This document shows positions 22,381 through 33,100 of a DNA stretch of 35,426 nt, piece by piece (positions within the stretch are counted from its first letter, which is position 1; each line of letters starts with the position of its first letter). A program made the translations under genes and the position numbers. This DNA comes from Schoenoplectus triqueter (Eukaryota > Streptophyta > Magnoliopsida > Poales > Cyperaceae). The stretch is from NCBI GenBank assembly GCA_964058805.1, contig CAXKVV010000194.1, positions 1 to 35,426 of the forward strand, written 5' to 3'. A model generated the notes under the pieces. The model made no database searches. It was not told where the DNA came from and saw only the letters and a program-made list of their open reading frames with translations.

Positions 22381-24049
22381 GGGAAAATTAATTTGGCGCC
22401 ACTCTAAAATTTAAAAATTAGCAAAATACCACCTTAAAATTTGAATTTTGTTTATTACTACTCTATAATCAAATTAATTAGCCATTTGCCACCTTTGTAC
22501 ATTTATTATACAATTTTGATATTAAAAAAAAGAAATACGTTATATTTTAGGATGTATTTCTATATTTCCCATTATACCCTTACTCCTGTTTATTATCTAT
22601 CGTCTCTTTTCATCATCTCTAGTATATTTCACCCCTCAATCCCTTCTCGTCCTTCTGGATCCCTCTCCGGTCGAGCTTTGCACAATTCCAGCACCATCTA
22701 CCTCATTCTCTCGGCCTTACGTTCGATCAGGGGCGGAGCCAGGAATTTTTCCAGGGTGTAGCCCCAATCGGATTGAATATCTTAGCGGGTTAAAACCCAT
22801 TAATTTATCGGTATAAAAAAAATTTCAACATGTATTTTTAATAAATCAAAGACCAATCCAGAGTCCAGACTCCAGAGGGTAACACAAAAAATTTTCAGGG
22901 TGTGACTTAGTGGATCTATTACCCTTTATTCTATTGGTTTTTAATTTTCCAGGAGGTAACACTTGTACCCCTGGAGTTATATGGCTCCGCCCCTGCGTTC
23001 GATGCCTCCATGCAACAACACGCCTATGGAGCTCCATGCAGTCACTATCGTTGACCCCCGTGCAGCCAATCGATAACCCCTTATCTATTGGTGGGTGCCC
23101 AGATTGCGATGGTAGATTGCTCTGGCTGGTGAGCTGCTCAGTAGCAAATTCAGGATGACCTTTCTACAAATGCGCTAAATACAAATTGGTATTGAATTTT
23201 TTTTCATACATTGATGTATGAGTTTTCAAATTGCATAATTGGTACCGGGTTTGTAAGGGTTGCGACCTTATTAATTTAGTACAGCTGTTTGATGCTTTCA
23301 AAAGAAAAGAAGCCAAATCCTGATATTTCATATCACAAGAATAATTATTTGATAACAAAAAATGAGAGACGTTACAAACCCAAAGGCTCCAATGACCCTT
23401 GGCGTGACCTTCTTGGGAGCCAATTAAAGAAGCTCGACTGTAACAACAATGTCCAATGATATTTTGTTGAAGCAAGAAGCCTCTGATTTGATTGTTTCAG
23501 CTTGTTGCAGTATCGTTCATCCGGTACAATAATATTATCAAATTAGAGCATGAAAAGAGGAAAAAAGAAGAATAAAAATAAGAATAAGAATATAAGCTAA
23601 AGAAGAGTCTGATTACATTATACTTCATATTTGTCCACATGCTTTAATTCCTTCTCTAATTTGTTTATGAAAATAGATACCGCCAGCTCATCGCAAGCCA
23701 CCAACTGGTACCAAATAACAATAGATATCTATACTAAGCATATCAGTAAGTATTATTGGTGCCGGTACCAACTGGTACGATCACGAACAATGAAGAGGAG
23801 AGGAGGGTGGAAGGGGCGCTAGGTCGCCGATAGAGGTAGTTCACGGGGCTGAGTGGAGAGAAAGAAATGAATTAATCTATCTGATAATGTAATGAGGCTA
23901 TTTTGGTCAAAAGAGATATTTTTTGTACTTTTATTTATTAATTTAATATGTATATAGATGTGTTTTGGAGTGACATTAGAGAAAGTATAAATTTTGCAGT
24001 GGTATTTTGATAATTTATTATTTTGAGATGACATAAAATTATTTTTTCG
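22381..24049. mobile_element. Non-autonomous Mutator-like element inside the copia LTR
   Basis: Flanked by a perfect 9-bp repeat TAAAATGAA (22372-22380 and 24050-24058). The ends are imperfect inverted repeats: the left end GGGAAAATTAATTTGG...AGCAAAATACCACC against the reverse complement of the right end CGAAAAAATAATTTTA...ATCAAAATACCACT, with CAAAATACCAC as the best-kept core. Length is 1669 bp, including a nested hAT MITE. No transposase domain was seen. The interior around 22640-22727 and 22996-23155 is richer in G and C than the arms, which might be a captured gene fragment. Confidence 0.8.
22728..22995. mobile_element. hAT-type MITE nested in the MULE
   Basis: A 268-bp element with terminal inverted repeats CAGGGGCGGAGCCA (left, 22728-22741) and TGGCTCCGCCCCTG (right, ending 22995). 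It is flanked by a perfect 8-bp duplication CGTTCGAT (22720-22727 and 22996-23003). An 8-bp duplication and CAGGG ends are typical of hAT elements. No coding capacity. The perfect inverted repeats suggest a rather recent insertion compared with its hosts. Confidence 0.9.
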
Positions 24050-24176
24050 TAAAATGAAACGTCCATAATAAATACAGGACTTAATACAGAATGAAATACG
24101 AAAAAATAAAACATTTACAATAAATAAAAAAGTTAATACGGAAAGGTGAACTTCTATTATTTATTCTTTCATAACA

Positions 24177-24736
24177 AAACCTTCACTTTTGCGCTTTTTC
24201 CCGTCGTAGTAGCTGACCATATTTTCTAGTAATTCCGTATAAGCAGGAAGAGTTTGGAAATAGCATATGGAAATACGGATTCCGAGAGGCAGAGCTGCTG
24301 CTGTCTGAATTTCCTTGTGCAAATTATCTTTTGCTGATCATTTGCATTGATTTCATCTCTCTTATTTGTCACTTTTACTTCGTCCGCGTTTCAAATCTTA
24401 TAATGTTATCGCCTACTTTTTCATTTTGAAAAAAAAATGTTCAACGATTCCTTTAACATAAAACCATATATTAAATTATTGTCTTAGATTTATCAAAAGA
24501 AAAACATAAGCCTTATGCAAGTACAACGCAGCACAAAATAAAAAAAAAAACATAAAACAAGACAGTATAGCTGGATAAAAAAAAAGATGAAGAACATGAG
24601 AAGGATTTTTGTCCCATAAATATGACCTGCAGTTGGATTAGCATCTCCAGTACCAAGTGCTGTCTAAAGTCTAAACCTTTTTTTATCCAAGAAACTGCAT
24701 AACATGAAAATAAATTGACCTGAAGTTTAAGGAGCT
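24177..24736. other. Intergenic, no gene seen
   Basis: DNA to the right of the copia element. Only short frames without motifs and A/T homopolymers are visible. No RNA gene or promoter recognised. Confidence 0.5.
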
Positions 24737-24737
24737 G

Positions 24738-24910
24738 GATAGGTTTAAATGACTTTGAATAAAAAAAAAATAGTTCAAAATCTCTTTTATCCATTGATTT
24801 TGTATTTGTTCAAAAATTTTCTCTCATTTCTTTACAAATCTTGATACAAAATCAATGAACAAGAGAGATTTTAAATCAATTTTTGAATTCAAAATCATTT
24901 GAACCTATCA
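24738..24910. mobile_element. Foldback element (MITE-like)
   Basis: The left arm 24738-24805 (GGATAGGTTTAAATGACTTT ... CATTGATTTTGTAT) is inverted in the right arm 24844-24910 (ATACAAAATCAATG ... AATCATTTGAACCTATC). The arms are about 65 bp with a roughly 38-bp loop, so the RNA or single strand would form a long hairpin. No convincing target duplication. Confidence 0.7.
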
Positions 24911-25194
24911 TTTCCCGATGTTTAATCCAATCCCATTGGCATAAAATACTTGCTTCTTTTTTTAAAGCGCCCGAGTACCACTTTTAAAAGCTTCGTTTTA
25001 TTCCTTTTTTTCATTGTTATTATTATTTACTTATTCTCGTTTTTCTAACCAAGTACCTGACAACTGTCATGTGCAAATAGTAGAGTGATTTCGATCAGTG
25101 AGAAAGAAAATAAAATGAGGCATGGTTTTGTGGCTGATCTGTGCACATATAGTTAATTTCATGACTAGGATGATGCTATCGACATTATAAAAAA

Positions 25195-25500
25195 GAGTGG
25201 GGATGCATTGTGATAACCTTCATAATGGGCCTCTAAATAAATATAAAAAAATAATATTTTTTATAAATGTATTTTCTATCTTTACATTGATAGTCATTCA
25301 AATTTCATGTAATTTGCAACGGTTCCAATTTAATGGTCTTTGATGGACTATCAAATGATAATTAAATTGCATGAAATTTAAATGACCATCAATCTAAAAG
25401 CAAAAGAATGCATCTATAAATTTTTTTCTATTTTTAAGATTTTTTTTTATATTTATTTAGAGATCCATTCTCAAGGTTGTCAAAACAACCCGATCCCTTC
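25195..25500. mobile_element. Foldback MITE, family copy 3
   Basis: Begins GAGTGGGGATGCATTGTGAT and ends GTCAAAACAACCCGATCCCTTC, an imperfect inverted pair of the same type as the copy at 665-1017. It is flanked by TAAAAAA on both sides (25188-25194 and from 25501), a plausible but low-complexity target duplication. The interior carries TTTGCAACGGTTCCAATTTA, the inverted form of an interior piece of copy 1, and TTAAATTGCATGAAATTTAA, shared with copy 2. Confidence 0.7.
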
Positions 25501-25501
25501 T

Positions 25502-26480
25502 AAAAAAAATCAAGTTAGCACATTAAAGACAAATTTATGTGACATTTTTTATCCATTAATGAAAATGGACATCGCCTTGATTTGTGAAATTTCTTATTTA
25601 TTTTTTGTGATCAATTTTCCGTATAAAAATACATAAAAAATTAACATTGTATTAATGAAAGAATCATTGATGGATAAAATTGTCCAAGTCCGGTGTGCAG
25701 AGTGATTTTCTCGGCGTTTGTTGGATGTTATGAAACATTACATAGAGAAAGATTATTAATTATAAACATGATGCGTACGTTTTTTTCGCCTCTATACTCG
25801 GAATGCATCTAAGCAAAAAACCGATTGGAAATATTCTTGCAAATTTATAGTCATAGAAAGCTTTTGCGATAAAAATATATATTATTTGCGACATAGAAAG
25901 GAAAAGAAAATGGTCATAACTTTGTGACATTTTTCTCCTTTTTGAAGAACGTGCTATATCACACAAGTATTTTGTTACAAAAACAAATTTAAAAAAGAGC
26001 TGATTTATAAATATCGTTGTTGATACTGAACTTTATAATTTAAAGTAAATAATTTACTAATACTAATAATTTTATTATACAACTTATTTTATACTTTATA
26101 TTTATCATTAAATTTAAAGTTATTATTCCGATTAGTGATACTTCAGTTGAAAAACAGTAAAAAAATATAATAACAAGAGGGTTCCAATATCTATTCTTGT
26201 ATTCCACAAAATTCCACCAACTTATTTTTAATTTATATTTCAAAACTAACACAAACAATAAGTTATTTAATTTCAATAACAAAATTCCATATCAATGAAA
26301 TCTCTCTCTAACATTTCTACTTATTTAAGGAATGAAATCGAGCTCCGTAATGGTTAGTTCAGTAAATAAAAGCAACGCCGACATGATAAGCCAGGAGTAA
26401 AGCACAATTATACAAGAACCGAGTTTGCAATCATCCCCCAAACAAGTAATATCATGTAACTAAACTACAAGGCACATAAA
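25502..26480. other. Intergenic, no gene seen
   Basis: AT-rich sequence downstream of the DUF3700 gene. Several minus-strand frames are short and low-complexity. No feature supported. Confidence 0.5.
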
Positions 26481-26502
26481 TAGAATCATCAATGCTCAAC
26501 AC

Positions 26503-26508
26503 TTTATT
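26503..26508 (-). terminator. Candidate polyadenylation signal of the DUF3700 gene
   Basis: The minus strand reads AATAAA about 135 bp downstream of the stop codon at 26644-26646. This is a usual position for a plant near-upstream element. Plant poly(A) signals are loose, so the assignment is tentative. Confidence 0.45.
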
Positions 26509-26643
26509 ATCAGCAACCCATTCACCACAAAGTTGGAGTAGGGATCCTTGGCCCCAGAACAATTAACAGCACACCAAACAAAAACAGAGAACGCGTTTGT
26601 GAGCAATTGGTAAATTTGATATCTTACGAAAATGAGAAAGAAA

Positions 26644-29082
26644 TTAGTAGCTAGACGACCAATCAGCCGCACTGCCAACACGGGGCATGCTGGTTCCTTT
26701 CTTGGTTTCTTTCTTGGTCTCTGTGTCAACCTGAAAGTTGGCCCCACACACCTGGCCCTGACTGTCTACCCGGGGCATTGCCTTCATCTCTTTGCTGGGA
26801 TGTTCAAAGCTTTTCAATCCTCCGTTTGTGGTGAAGTAACAGCCTGTTAAGAAACATTTTTAGCTCGATGAAATTAAAAGACTGTTTGCAGCACTTGGAA
26901 TATATTTAATTACACCTCTTTCCAGTAAGGATTCTTTCTGCAAATTACACCACAACGATATATTTACTTACACCTCTTTCCAGTAAGGATTCTTTCTACA
27001 GATTACACTACAAAGCCAAAAAAAGTTCATTTTTAAGCAAATGACACGTGCCTTTGTCATATTTGCAACCAGGTCATCAACATTTGCAATTTGCAATATA
27101 CCATCAGTTTAGTGGAAAGAATTGTCATTAGTTCATACCAATTAGTAAACTCTTCTATAAAGCAGATGCCAAATTACATGCAAGTAGAACAAAAGATTAA
27201 ATTAATTTACTATCCTAAACATTATTAATTAAATTACAGATGTCACTTTCAAACTAACTTGAAATGACAAACTTTTCTTTTTTACACACAGCAGTTTCTT
27301 GAACAAGTAGCTAACTTTTATGAGTAATTATCATTTATTAGTTTGTTTATCTTTCTTTAATGAATTAATGGCTTTGTGTTGTTGCAACTAACAGCAAATA
27401 ATTATCAACTCTAAAGATGTAGGGTGTTGTTTGCAAGTTCATGGAATAACAAGGACCAGAAAAACTTTTGTACCGTAATAACTGTCATGATATGAAGTAT
27501 GTTTAATACCTTTGGGAAACGGAGCAAAAGATTTTCCACAGCCCTTTTTGACAATCTCCACATCATTTGACAATATCAGGTGGTCCTCAGAATCTGTGCC
27601 CCAGTAAAAGGGCACACTCCCATCTGCATCCTACAGTCACGAATATATCACCTTGTTGTACTGGTAGACATAATTAGAACTGTAGCCACCACATATGATA
27701 TACTGTAGTGCTGGACTGTTAGGTTTTGTACCAGTTTTTGTCAGTGGTACAGTCAACTCAATCTATTCTTTGCCGAGCAAAATTCTTACATAAGGTATTA
27801 AAACTTCTACATAAATTTACATGGAAATACACCCACCCACCGCAAAAAAAAATAATGCCCTTAAAGAACAAACAGTGCATCTTTTTATATATTTGCATCA
27901 ACAAAGGAGATACAATACTAAATAATCCATTGTAAAGGGTTGCATATTACATGTTCAGCTTTTTCAGAAAAAACATGAACAAGATTTTATATTTTGTGCT
28001 TATCTATTTACTTACAGTGGCTATGAAGGTCGATTTTCTAGAAGTGTCAAAGAGAATGAAAGAGAATTTTCCAACAAGATCCCTGGCAACATTGCTCGGA
28101 TGAAAAGGGCCCCTGTCCCTCAAGGATCTATATGCCTCTATTAGGATAATCACTTCATTAGCAGTACTGTTGCTCAGGCCATACTGTTGCTTCAAAGAGG
28201 TAATATTTTCTATATTTCCCTGAAACAAGCAAAATATGTCGTCCACGGCACCAAATAGTCTGCATAAAATACATTTGTAAGACTTGTAAACAATCAATTC
28301 GGAATAGAGGAATTCATTAATAAAAAAAAGGTTCCAAATGAAGACAAGAATGACCCTATAAGTAAGTGATTTTTTTGGGTTATTAAATTGAATCAATTCT
28401 GCTTGGTGGAGTCCAAGATAAATACATACATAAGCTGTTTAATATGTGTTTTGTGCCTGATAAACATGTAATATTTTTTTGCTTCTCAACCTATTTAAGT
28501 CCAGGTTGGCTTAATCTGTCCAAGTCGAACATTATCGTCATTTGAAGTAATAATTGAAAACTACTTAATTTCATAAATAAAAATTGGCAAATGTCACAAA
28601 ATCAATTACAACCGGCGAATTAGGAATAAATCAAAAGCACTTACACAAGTTGTAACAAATTAAAAGTCCCCTTACCAACCTAACCTTCATTTATTATTTT
28701 GTAAATCTACCCCTGCGCTTCCAAATTTTATCAAATTAAATTCACAAGCAAGATAACACTTTCTTTAAAATACTATATACGGTGCCGCGATGCTGATCAT
28801 TTTTTAATTATTCCGATAAAGCAACGGACGAACCAATTTCCTTCATCAAAAACAAAAAAGTAGGAGACAAACGTTAAATTACCTCGGGAGGAAAGGGTTT
28901 TGGTTGGAAGAGTCATAGGCAATGGCGCCTGGTGAGCCTAAGCTAACTGTCACCGAGCCTTCACGCGACGATGAGAAGAGCTGCATCACCGGCCCCACTC
29001 CTGACACGGCCCCCACGTGGCCCTCCGGACTCTTCAACCCCTCAGGGCTCTTCGCCACCGTCTGATTGAAAATTGCCAACAT
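26644..29082 (-). CDS. Aluminium-induced/TSJT1-type protein with YGL and LRDR motifs (DUF3700), 254 aa
   Basis: Exons (5' to 3'): 29082-28883, 28259-28016, 27630-27510, 26843-26644. All borders are GT/AG and phases join to give 765 nt ending in TAA. The start MLAIFNQTVAKSPE is the family's usual N-terminus, and the ATG has A at -3. Visible signatures are LFGAVDDIFCLFQGNIEN, the YGL motif in LKQQYGLS, the LRDR motif in YRSLRDRGPF, GSVPFYWGTDSEDHL, and KKGCGKSFAPFPKG near the C-terminal third. Length is normal for the family. The fold is known to resemble class II glutamine amidotransferase (Ntn) domains such as that of asparagine synthetase, but the catalytic Cys2 is absent, so amidotransferase activity is unlikely. 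It most resembles the At5g43830 subgroup. Family members are often induced by aluminium, auxin, dormancy or sugar starvation; the biochemical role is unknown. Confidence 0.95.
26900..27013. repeat. Two-unit 58-bp tandem repeat in intron 3 of the DUF3700 gene
   Basis: The block ATATATTTAATTACACCTCT ... CCAGTAAGGATTCTTTCTGC at 26900 recurs at 26958 with a handful of changes (period 58). It lies in the intron between exons 3 and 4 and is non-coding. Confidence 0.9.
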
Positions 29083-29100
29083 CTTTACCGTTCTGCTTCT

Positions 29101-29127
29101 CTTTCTTTCTTTCTTTCTTTCTTTCTT
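29101..29127. repeat. (CTTT)n microsatellite in the predicted 5' UTR
   Basis: Nearly seven units of CTTT on the plus strand, i.e. AAAG repeats in the mRNA sense of the DUF3700 gene, about 20-45 nt upstream of its ATG. Likely length-variable. Confidence 0.9.
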
Positions 29128-29210
29128 GATCCTGATTTTACTGCACAGATCTTCACTTCTTGGATTTCGATTGGAGAAAATGGGGAGTTGAAAATCTGGC
29201 GCAGGGGTGG

Positions 29211-29219
29211 ATTTATAAA
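29211..29219 (-). promoter_or_regulatory. TATA box of the DUF3700 gene
   Basis: The minus strand reads ATTTATAAATCC, a good TATA-like element about 130 bp upstream of the ATG. It would give a 5' UTR of roughly 100 nt that includes the AAAG repeat. Confidence 0.5.
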
Positions 29220-29460
29220 TTTCCTGAGACAATGTTTACCCCTGGATGTTGGGTGGTATTAGTGGTTGGTGTATGAAATAGAAAGTTTGTTGAGGGGTAT
29301 TATTGGAATAATAATATCGCAGGGGCCGTTTTCTGTTGCGAGAATTCGTACAGCACAGCACGGCAGATCTGGACCTTCGATTAAATCCATGGCTTTTCCC
29401 ATTTCTCCCCATTTCACATGATACTCGCTGCCCTCTGGATCGCGATGTTCCGCCACGCTG

Positions 29461-29468
29461 CACGTGTC
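29461..29468. promoter_or_regulatory. G-box/ABRE upstream of the DUF3700 gene
   Basis: CACGTGTC contains a perfect G-box with an ACGTGTC ABRE core about 245 bp upstream of the TATA box. Such elements bind bZIP factors in ABA, light and starvation responses. This fits the stress-responsive expression known for the family but is not proof. Confidence 0.45.
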
Positions 29469-29559
29469 ATTTGAGATTGGTGAAGCACGCATCTCAACGT
29501 GGATCAGACGGTCATCATTATATATCACTTTAATCTGAACTTGTTCTTGCAATTTAACT

Positions 29560-30177
29560 ATATGAAGACGAAATTCAACGAATTTTTTGGAGATGAAATA
29601 AAAAGCTCATCCTTCTAGCATGTAGATGTAGATTTGCTATTTGGAATGAAGGATTTTTCTTGAGTACAACTTCTCAACACCAACCGAGGATCAAAAGCTT
29701 AGCAAACATAATCACATTAACAAGGAGGTTAAATTTTATGAGACCGTGATGTGGTTATAAAACTGTTCGCATGGATCTCTCAAACTCTTTTGTTGAGTAA
29801 ATCGAGCATACCAAAAGATGAAGCTTTTCAATTCATTGATGTCTTGTCAAATAACATTAGTTCCATAAGCAATTCGAGAAGTTCACTTCAAACATCTTCT
29901 TTCCTTTAAATTAAAAGAGGAAAAGCAAATAAAAAATAAAATTCAGAGGTGATGCAAGAGTGCTATTAACAAAACCATTAATAAATGTTGATGTATAAAA
30001 TATTTTTCACTTTAAACTTTATTAGAAATGGACGAATGCAAGACATCAAGAGTTGTAAACTTAAATTTTTAGAGAAAATATTTTTATCTCTCAAGTTTTC
30101 GTACCTCAAAAAAAAACTCTCACGTACTTTTCTGTACAGTACAACCTTTTATATAGCTAATGTGATATTATCATTTT
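29560..30177. other. Intergenic, no gene seen
   Basis: AT-rich region between the DUF3700 promoter and a minisatellite. The open frame running into the repeat at 29985-30317 is repeat-derived. Confidence 0.5.
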
Positions 30178-30890
30178 TTTATTTAAATACTCAGTTTACT
30201 TTATCTAAATATCTAGTTTATTTATTTAAATATCTAGTTTATTTATTTAAATATCTAGTCTACCTATTTAAATATTTGAGATATATACTTATATTCAAAT
30301 CATTTTTATTTTTCTGAGATTTTTTTCCTCTCATCTATCACATGTGTTTTTCCGTACAACCATATATTATTTGTCTTTTTTTTTATTTAAATATATGATT
30401 CATCTATCTAAATACATGACTCATATATCTAAATGCCTAATTCATTTATCTAAATACTTAATTCATTTTGTAATGTTTGACATTTTTTTTTATCTAAATA
30501 CCTAATTCATCTATCTAAATATCTGATTCTTTTATCTAAATACCCAGTTCACTTATCTAAATACTCAATTCAATTATCTAAATACTTAATTCACTTATCT
30601 AAATACTCATTTCAGCTATCTAAATACTTAGTTCACTTATCTAAATGTTTGATATATATATATATATATATATATATACTCAACTCTTTTTTAAATTTTT
30701 TGAGGTTTTTCTTCTCTCTCATATGTCACACGCGCTTTCTCGTATAACTCATATGATGTTTGTCAAATTTTTTTCATGTGATTTTGTTTCTCAATACTCA
30801 TTCTCTCTCTCATGTTACTTTTTTTTACCACATAACTGAGTCACATATCTAAATACTTGATTCACTTATATAAATATATGACTTGTTTAT
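30178..30890. repeat. Degenerate 21-bp minisatellite
   Basis: Tandem units with period 21. One type, TATTTAAATATCTAGTTTAT(T), fills 30178-30283. A second, TATCTAAATACTTAATTCAC(T), fills about 30384-30650 with one break at about 30470-30495. Two or three more units lie at 30845-30890. The spacers between blocks also resemble each other (CTCTCAT.TRTCACA ... CATAT..T.TTTGTC at about 30330-30375 and 30713-30762), so the array has a higher-order period of about 390 bp. A (TA)n run occupies 30652-30678. Confidence 0.85.
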
Positions 30891-33100
30891 CCGACTCGTT
30901 ATGTAGATGGACAAAATTTTTTTGTCAAAAATAAAAAGTTACTTACAGAGGATGTATTTTTTTTTGCCAAAAATGAAAAATTAGACAAGAGAATTTGCTC
31001 TGGAGACTGTTAGTCACGTCCTAAATTTTTAAGAGTTTTAATTCATAATTCATAATACATAAAGAGAGTTAAACTTTTAAATTTTTCAAACATATTACAT
31101 CATCACTTCTCTTCATCATTTATTTTGTTTAAATTTTTTCATCTTTTTGAATCCAATGATTCATATAAAATAGTTTATCTCTTCTCATTTAAAATAAGGT
31201 GTATAATATACTTAAGGTGAAACTTAACTTTTGAAATGATTTAATTTTTTATATGATTATTTATAGATTATTATGTATTTAATTATATTATTTATTATTA
31301 TAATAATTATTATTATTACTTAGTATCAAAAAATACTGTGTCTAAATTTTGAATTTTCATAAAATATATTTAAATTTTTATAAAGAATTAGTAAAGAAGG
31401 AATTAGGAAGGTATTTTGGTAATTTAATGGGACGTTGAAAAGTTTTGCCTTATTCATCTTTCCATTGTACGGTTCACATGGAATGCTGACGCGGAAAACA
31501 TAACCTAAATATAATTTATCCGGACTCGTTCTCAGTTCTCACGTTAAAACATGGAACGATTTAATTTCCCAATGAATTATCATGTTTAGCCTCCACATTT
31601 GTAATATTTTACGTTAAGTTTTTGCTAATTTAATTTTCTAGATTTTATTTTTAAGTCCTCAAATGTTCTATTATTTTTATTGAGAAAATTTTATTTAATA
31701 CCATGGATAATAAAAAATTATGCAAAGGTTTCAAAAACAAAATTTTCTTCAACAAATTATTTTTTTATTTAGTACTCAATTAGTTAATGTATTTGAATAT
31801 GATAAACTATTATAATTTAATTATTGACCATTTCAAGTCAAAATTATGCATCTGCCATGTTTGTATCCTGCTACTATATAATTCCTGGACACGATTCATA
31901 AGATAAGGATGGTTTGATTATTATTTAGTTTTGACAATTCTGAGAATCCTTTTAAACTCAAATTCGGTTTTGTAAAATGTATTGAGTGCGTTTGACGTTC
32001 CGATGAACCCAGATAAATGGTCCTCGATGTATCATTGTCGATACCAAAATTGTATAAATTTTGATCTTAATATATATGTCAAATCACATCTATATGAATT
32101 TATTATTTTTTTTATTTTAAATATGTTTTTACGATAATATAAAGAACTCTTACATTTGCACTCCGGTCACAAAAACACCTTCTGTATTTTAAAATTGAAC
32201 AAACATTTCCTAATAAATTTAATTACAATTCCTCCTTCCATTTAGCCTTTTCATTAAAAATATTAAAAATTCCATACAGTCCCCTTTCATTAAAAATTCA
32301 AAATAAATAACTTCTTTGAAGGTTCGTAGAAATTACATTCTTCTTCGTATTTATTTATTTTGCAAAACGATATCGATCGATCAATCAATTAATAATACGA
32401 CAAAAAGACGAAACTACCTCTAGGTCATAATACCTTTCATCTTTCATCTCTGAAGGGATTAGTTTTCAATATGCAAAAAGAAATGATTTTGAGGTTCTTA
32501 GTAATACAACGTGACAAACGAATATTAGACTGATTCAATGTAAAGTAATATTCATTTATGCTAATTAAATACCGAACTATTAATAACATGGACTAAGGAG
32601 GTGTGTTTCGTTTTTTTTCTTTTTATTTTGATGATTAAATTGAAGAGAGAGAAGATATTTGTATAATTTGAAAATGCAGTTGTTTGAAACTTGAGGATTT
32701 GAGTACAAATGTAAGAATCGCTTCGGTTGTTTTTACTGAATAACTGAAATAGCTTATAAAATTATGACTTCCAAAAGTGATTGCATATATAAATATTCAT
32801 GATTCAAACTGCTAGAAAATTATATGTTAATATATTCTTGTGATTATGCATAAACTTTTACATGTTTAAGTATACTTCATATACTATATACAGATTAAGA
32901 AGAAAATATATGCACAAATTATATAAGTAATAGTCTTCTCTAGAGTTGAACATAGGTCTCAACTTACACGAAGATTTTCCTTCACTTGAAACAAAGGCAG
33001 GAACAGATATCAAGTATTTTGTGTTATAACCTGGTAATAAAGTAACTCAGTCATGATTTCAAAATTCTTGTACATTTAACCAGGGGTGTGCACAAAATTT
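30891..33100. other. Intergenic, no gene seen
   Basis: Very AT-rich DNA with no frame, RNA gene or repeat that I can support. It lies between the minisatellite and the 3' end of the BEACH-WD40 gene. Confidence 0.5.

Larger units (their letters stand above)
12232..24176 (-). mobile_element. Degenerate Ty1/copia LTR retrotransposon with nested insertions
   Basis: The element is oriented on the minus strand. LTRs are at 12232-12443 (downstream) and 22254-24176 (upstream, split by an insertion). Both end in ...ATAACA on the plus strand, i.e. LTRs starting TGTTATGAA. A purine-rich tract (GTCTAAGAGAGTG, minus, 12444-12456) abuts the downstream LTR. In order, the remnants are gag, protease, GAG-pre-integrase/integrase, reverse transcriptase and RNase H, the copia order. 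The coding part is broken by many stops and frameshifts. The leader (21751-22253) was separated from gag (17272) by the 17330-21745 insertion. No matching 5-bp target duplication is seen outside; the downstream LTR seems to lack about 25-30 bp at its outer edge, so the left border is probably truncated. In the best-aligned 128 bp the LTRs differ at about 16 sites by eye, which indicates an old copy. Confidence 0.9.
22254..24176 (-). repeat. Upstream (5') LTR of the copia element, split by a MULE
   Basis: The two LTR parts are 22254-22380 and 24059-24176. Together, with one copy of the 9-bp duplication removed, they make about 245 bp colinear with the LTR at 12232-12443. Plus-strand ends are TGTAATAAAA and TTTCATAACA, giving the TG...CA borders. 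The uninterrupted LTR at 12232-12443 reads ATAAAATGAAACATCC at the place where this copy was opened, confirming the insertion point. Confidence 0.85.

Noticed and set aside
29259..29552. Minus-strand frame of 97 residues upstream of the DUF3700 gene
   Set aside because: It begins with TTG, has no family motif and overlaps the promoter.
30178..30890. CRISPR-like regular repeats
   Set aside because: The units are directly adjacent without unique spacers and lie in plant nuclear DNA; it is a minisatellite.
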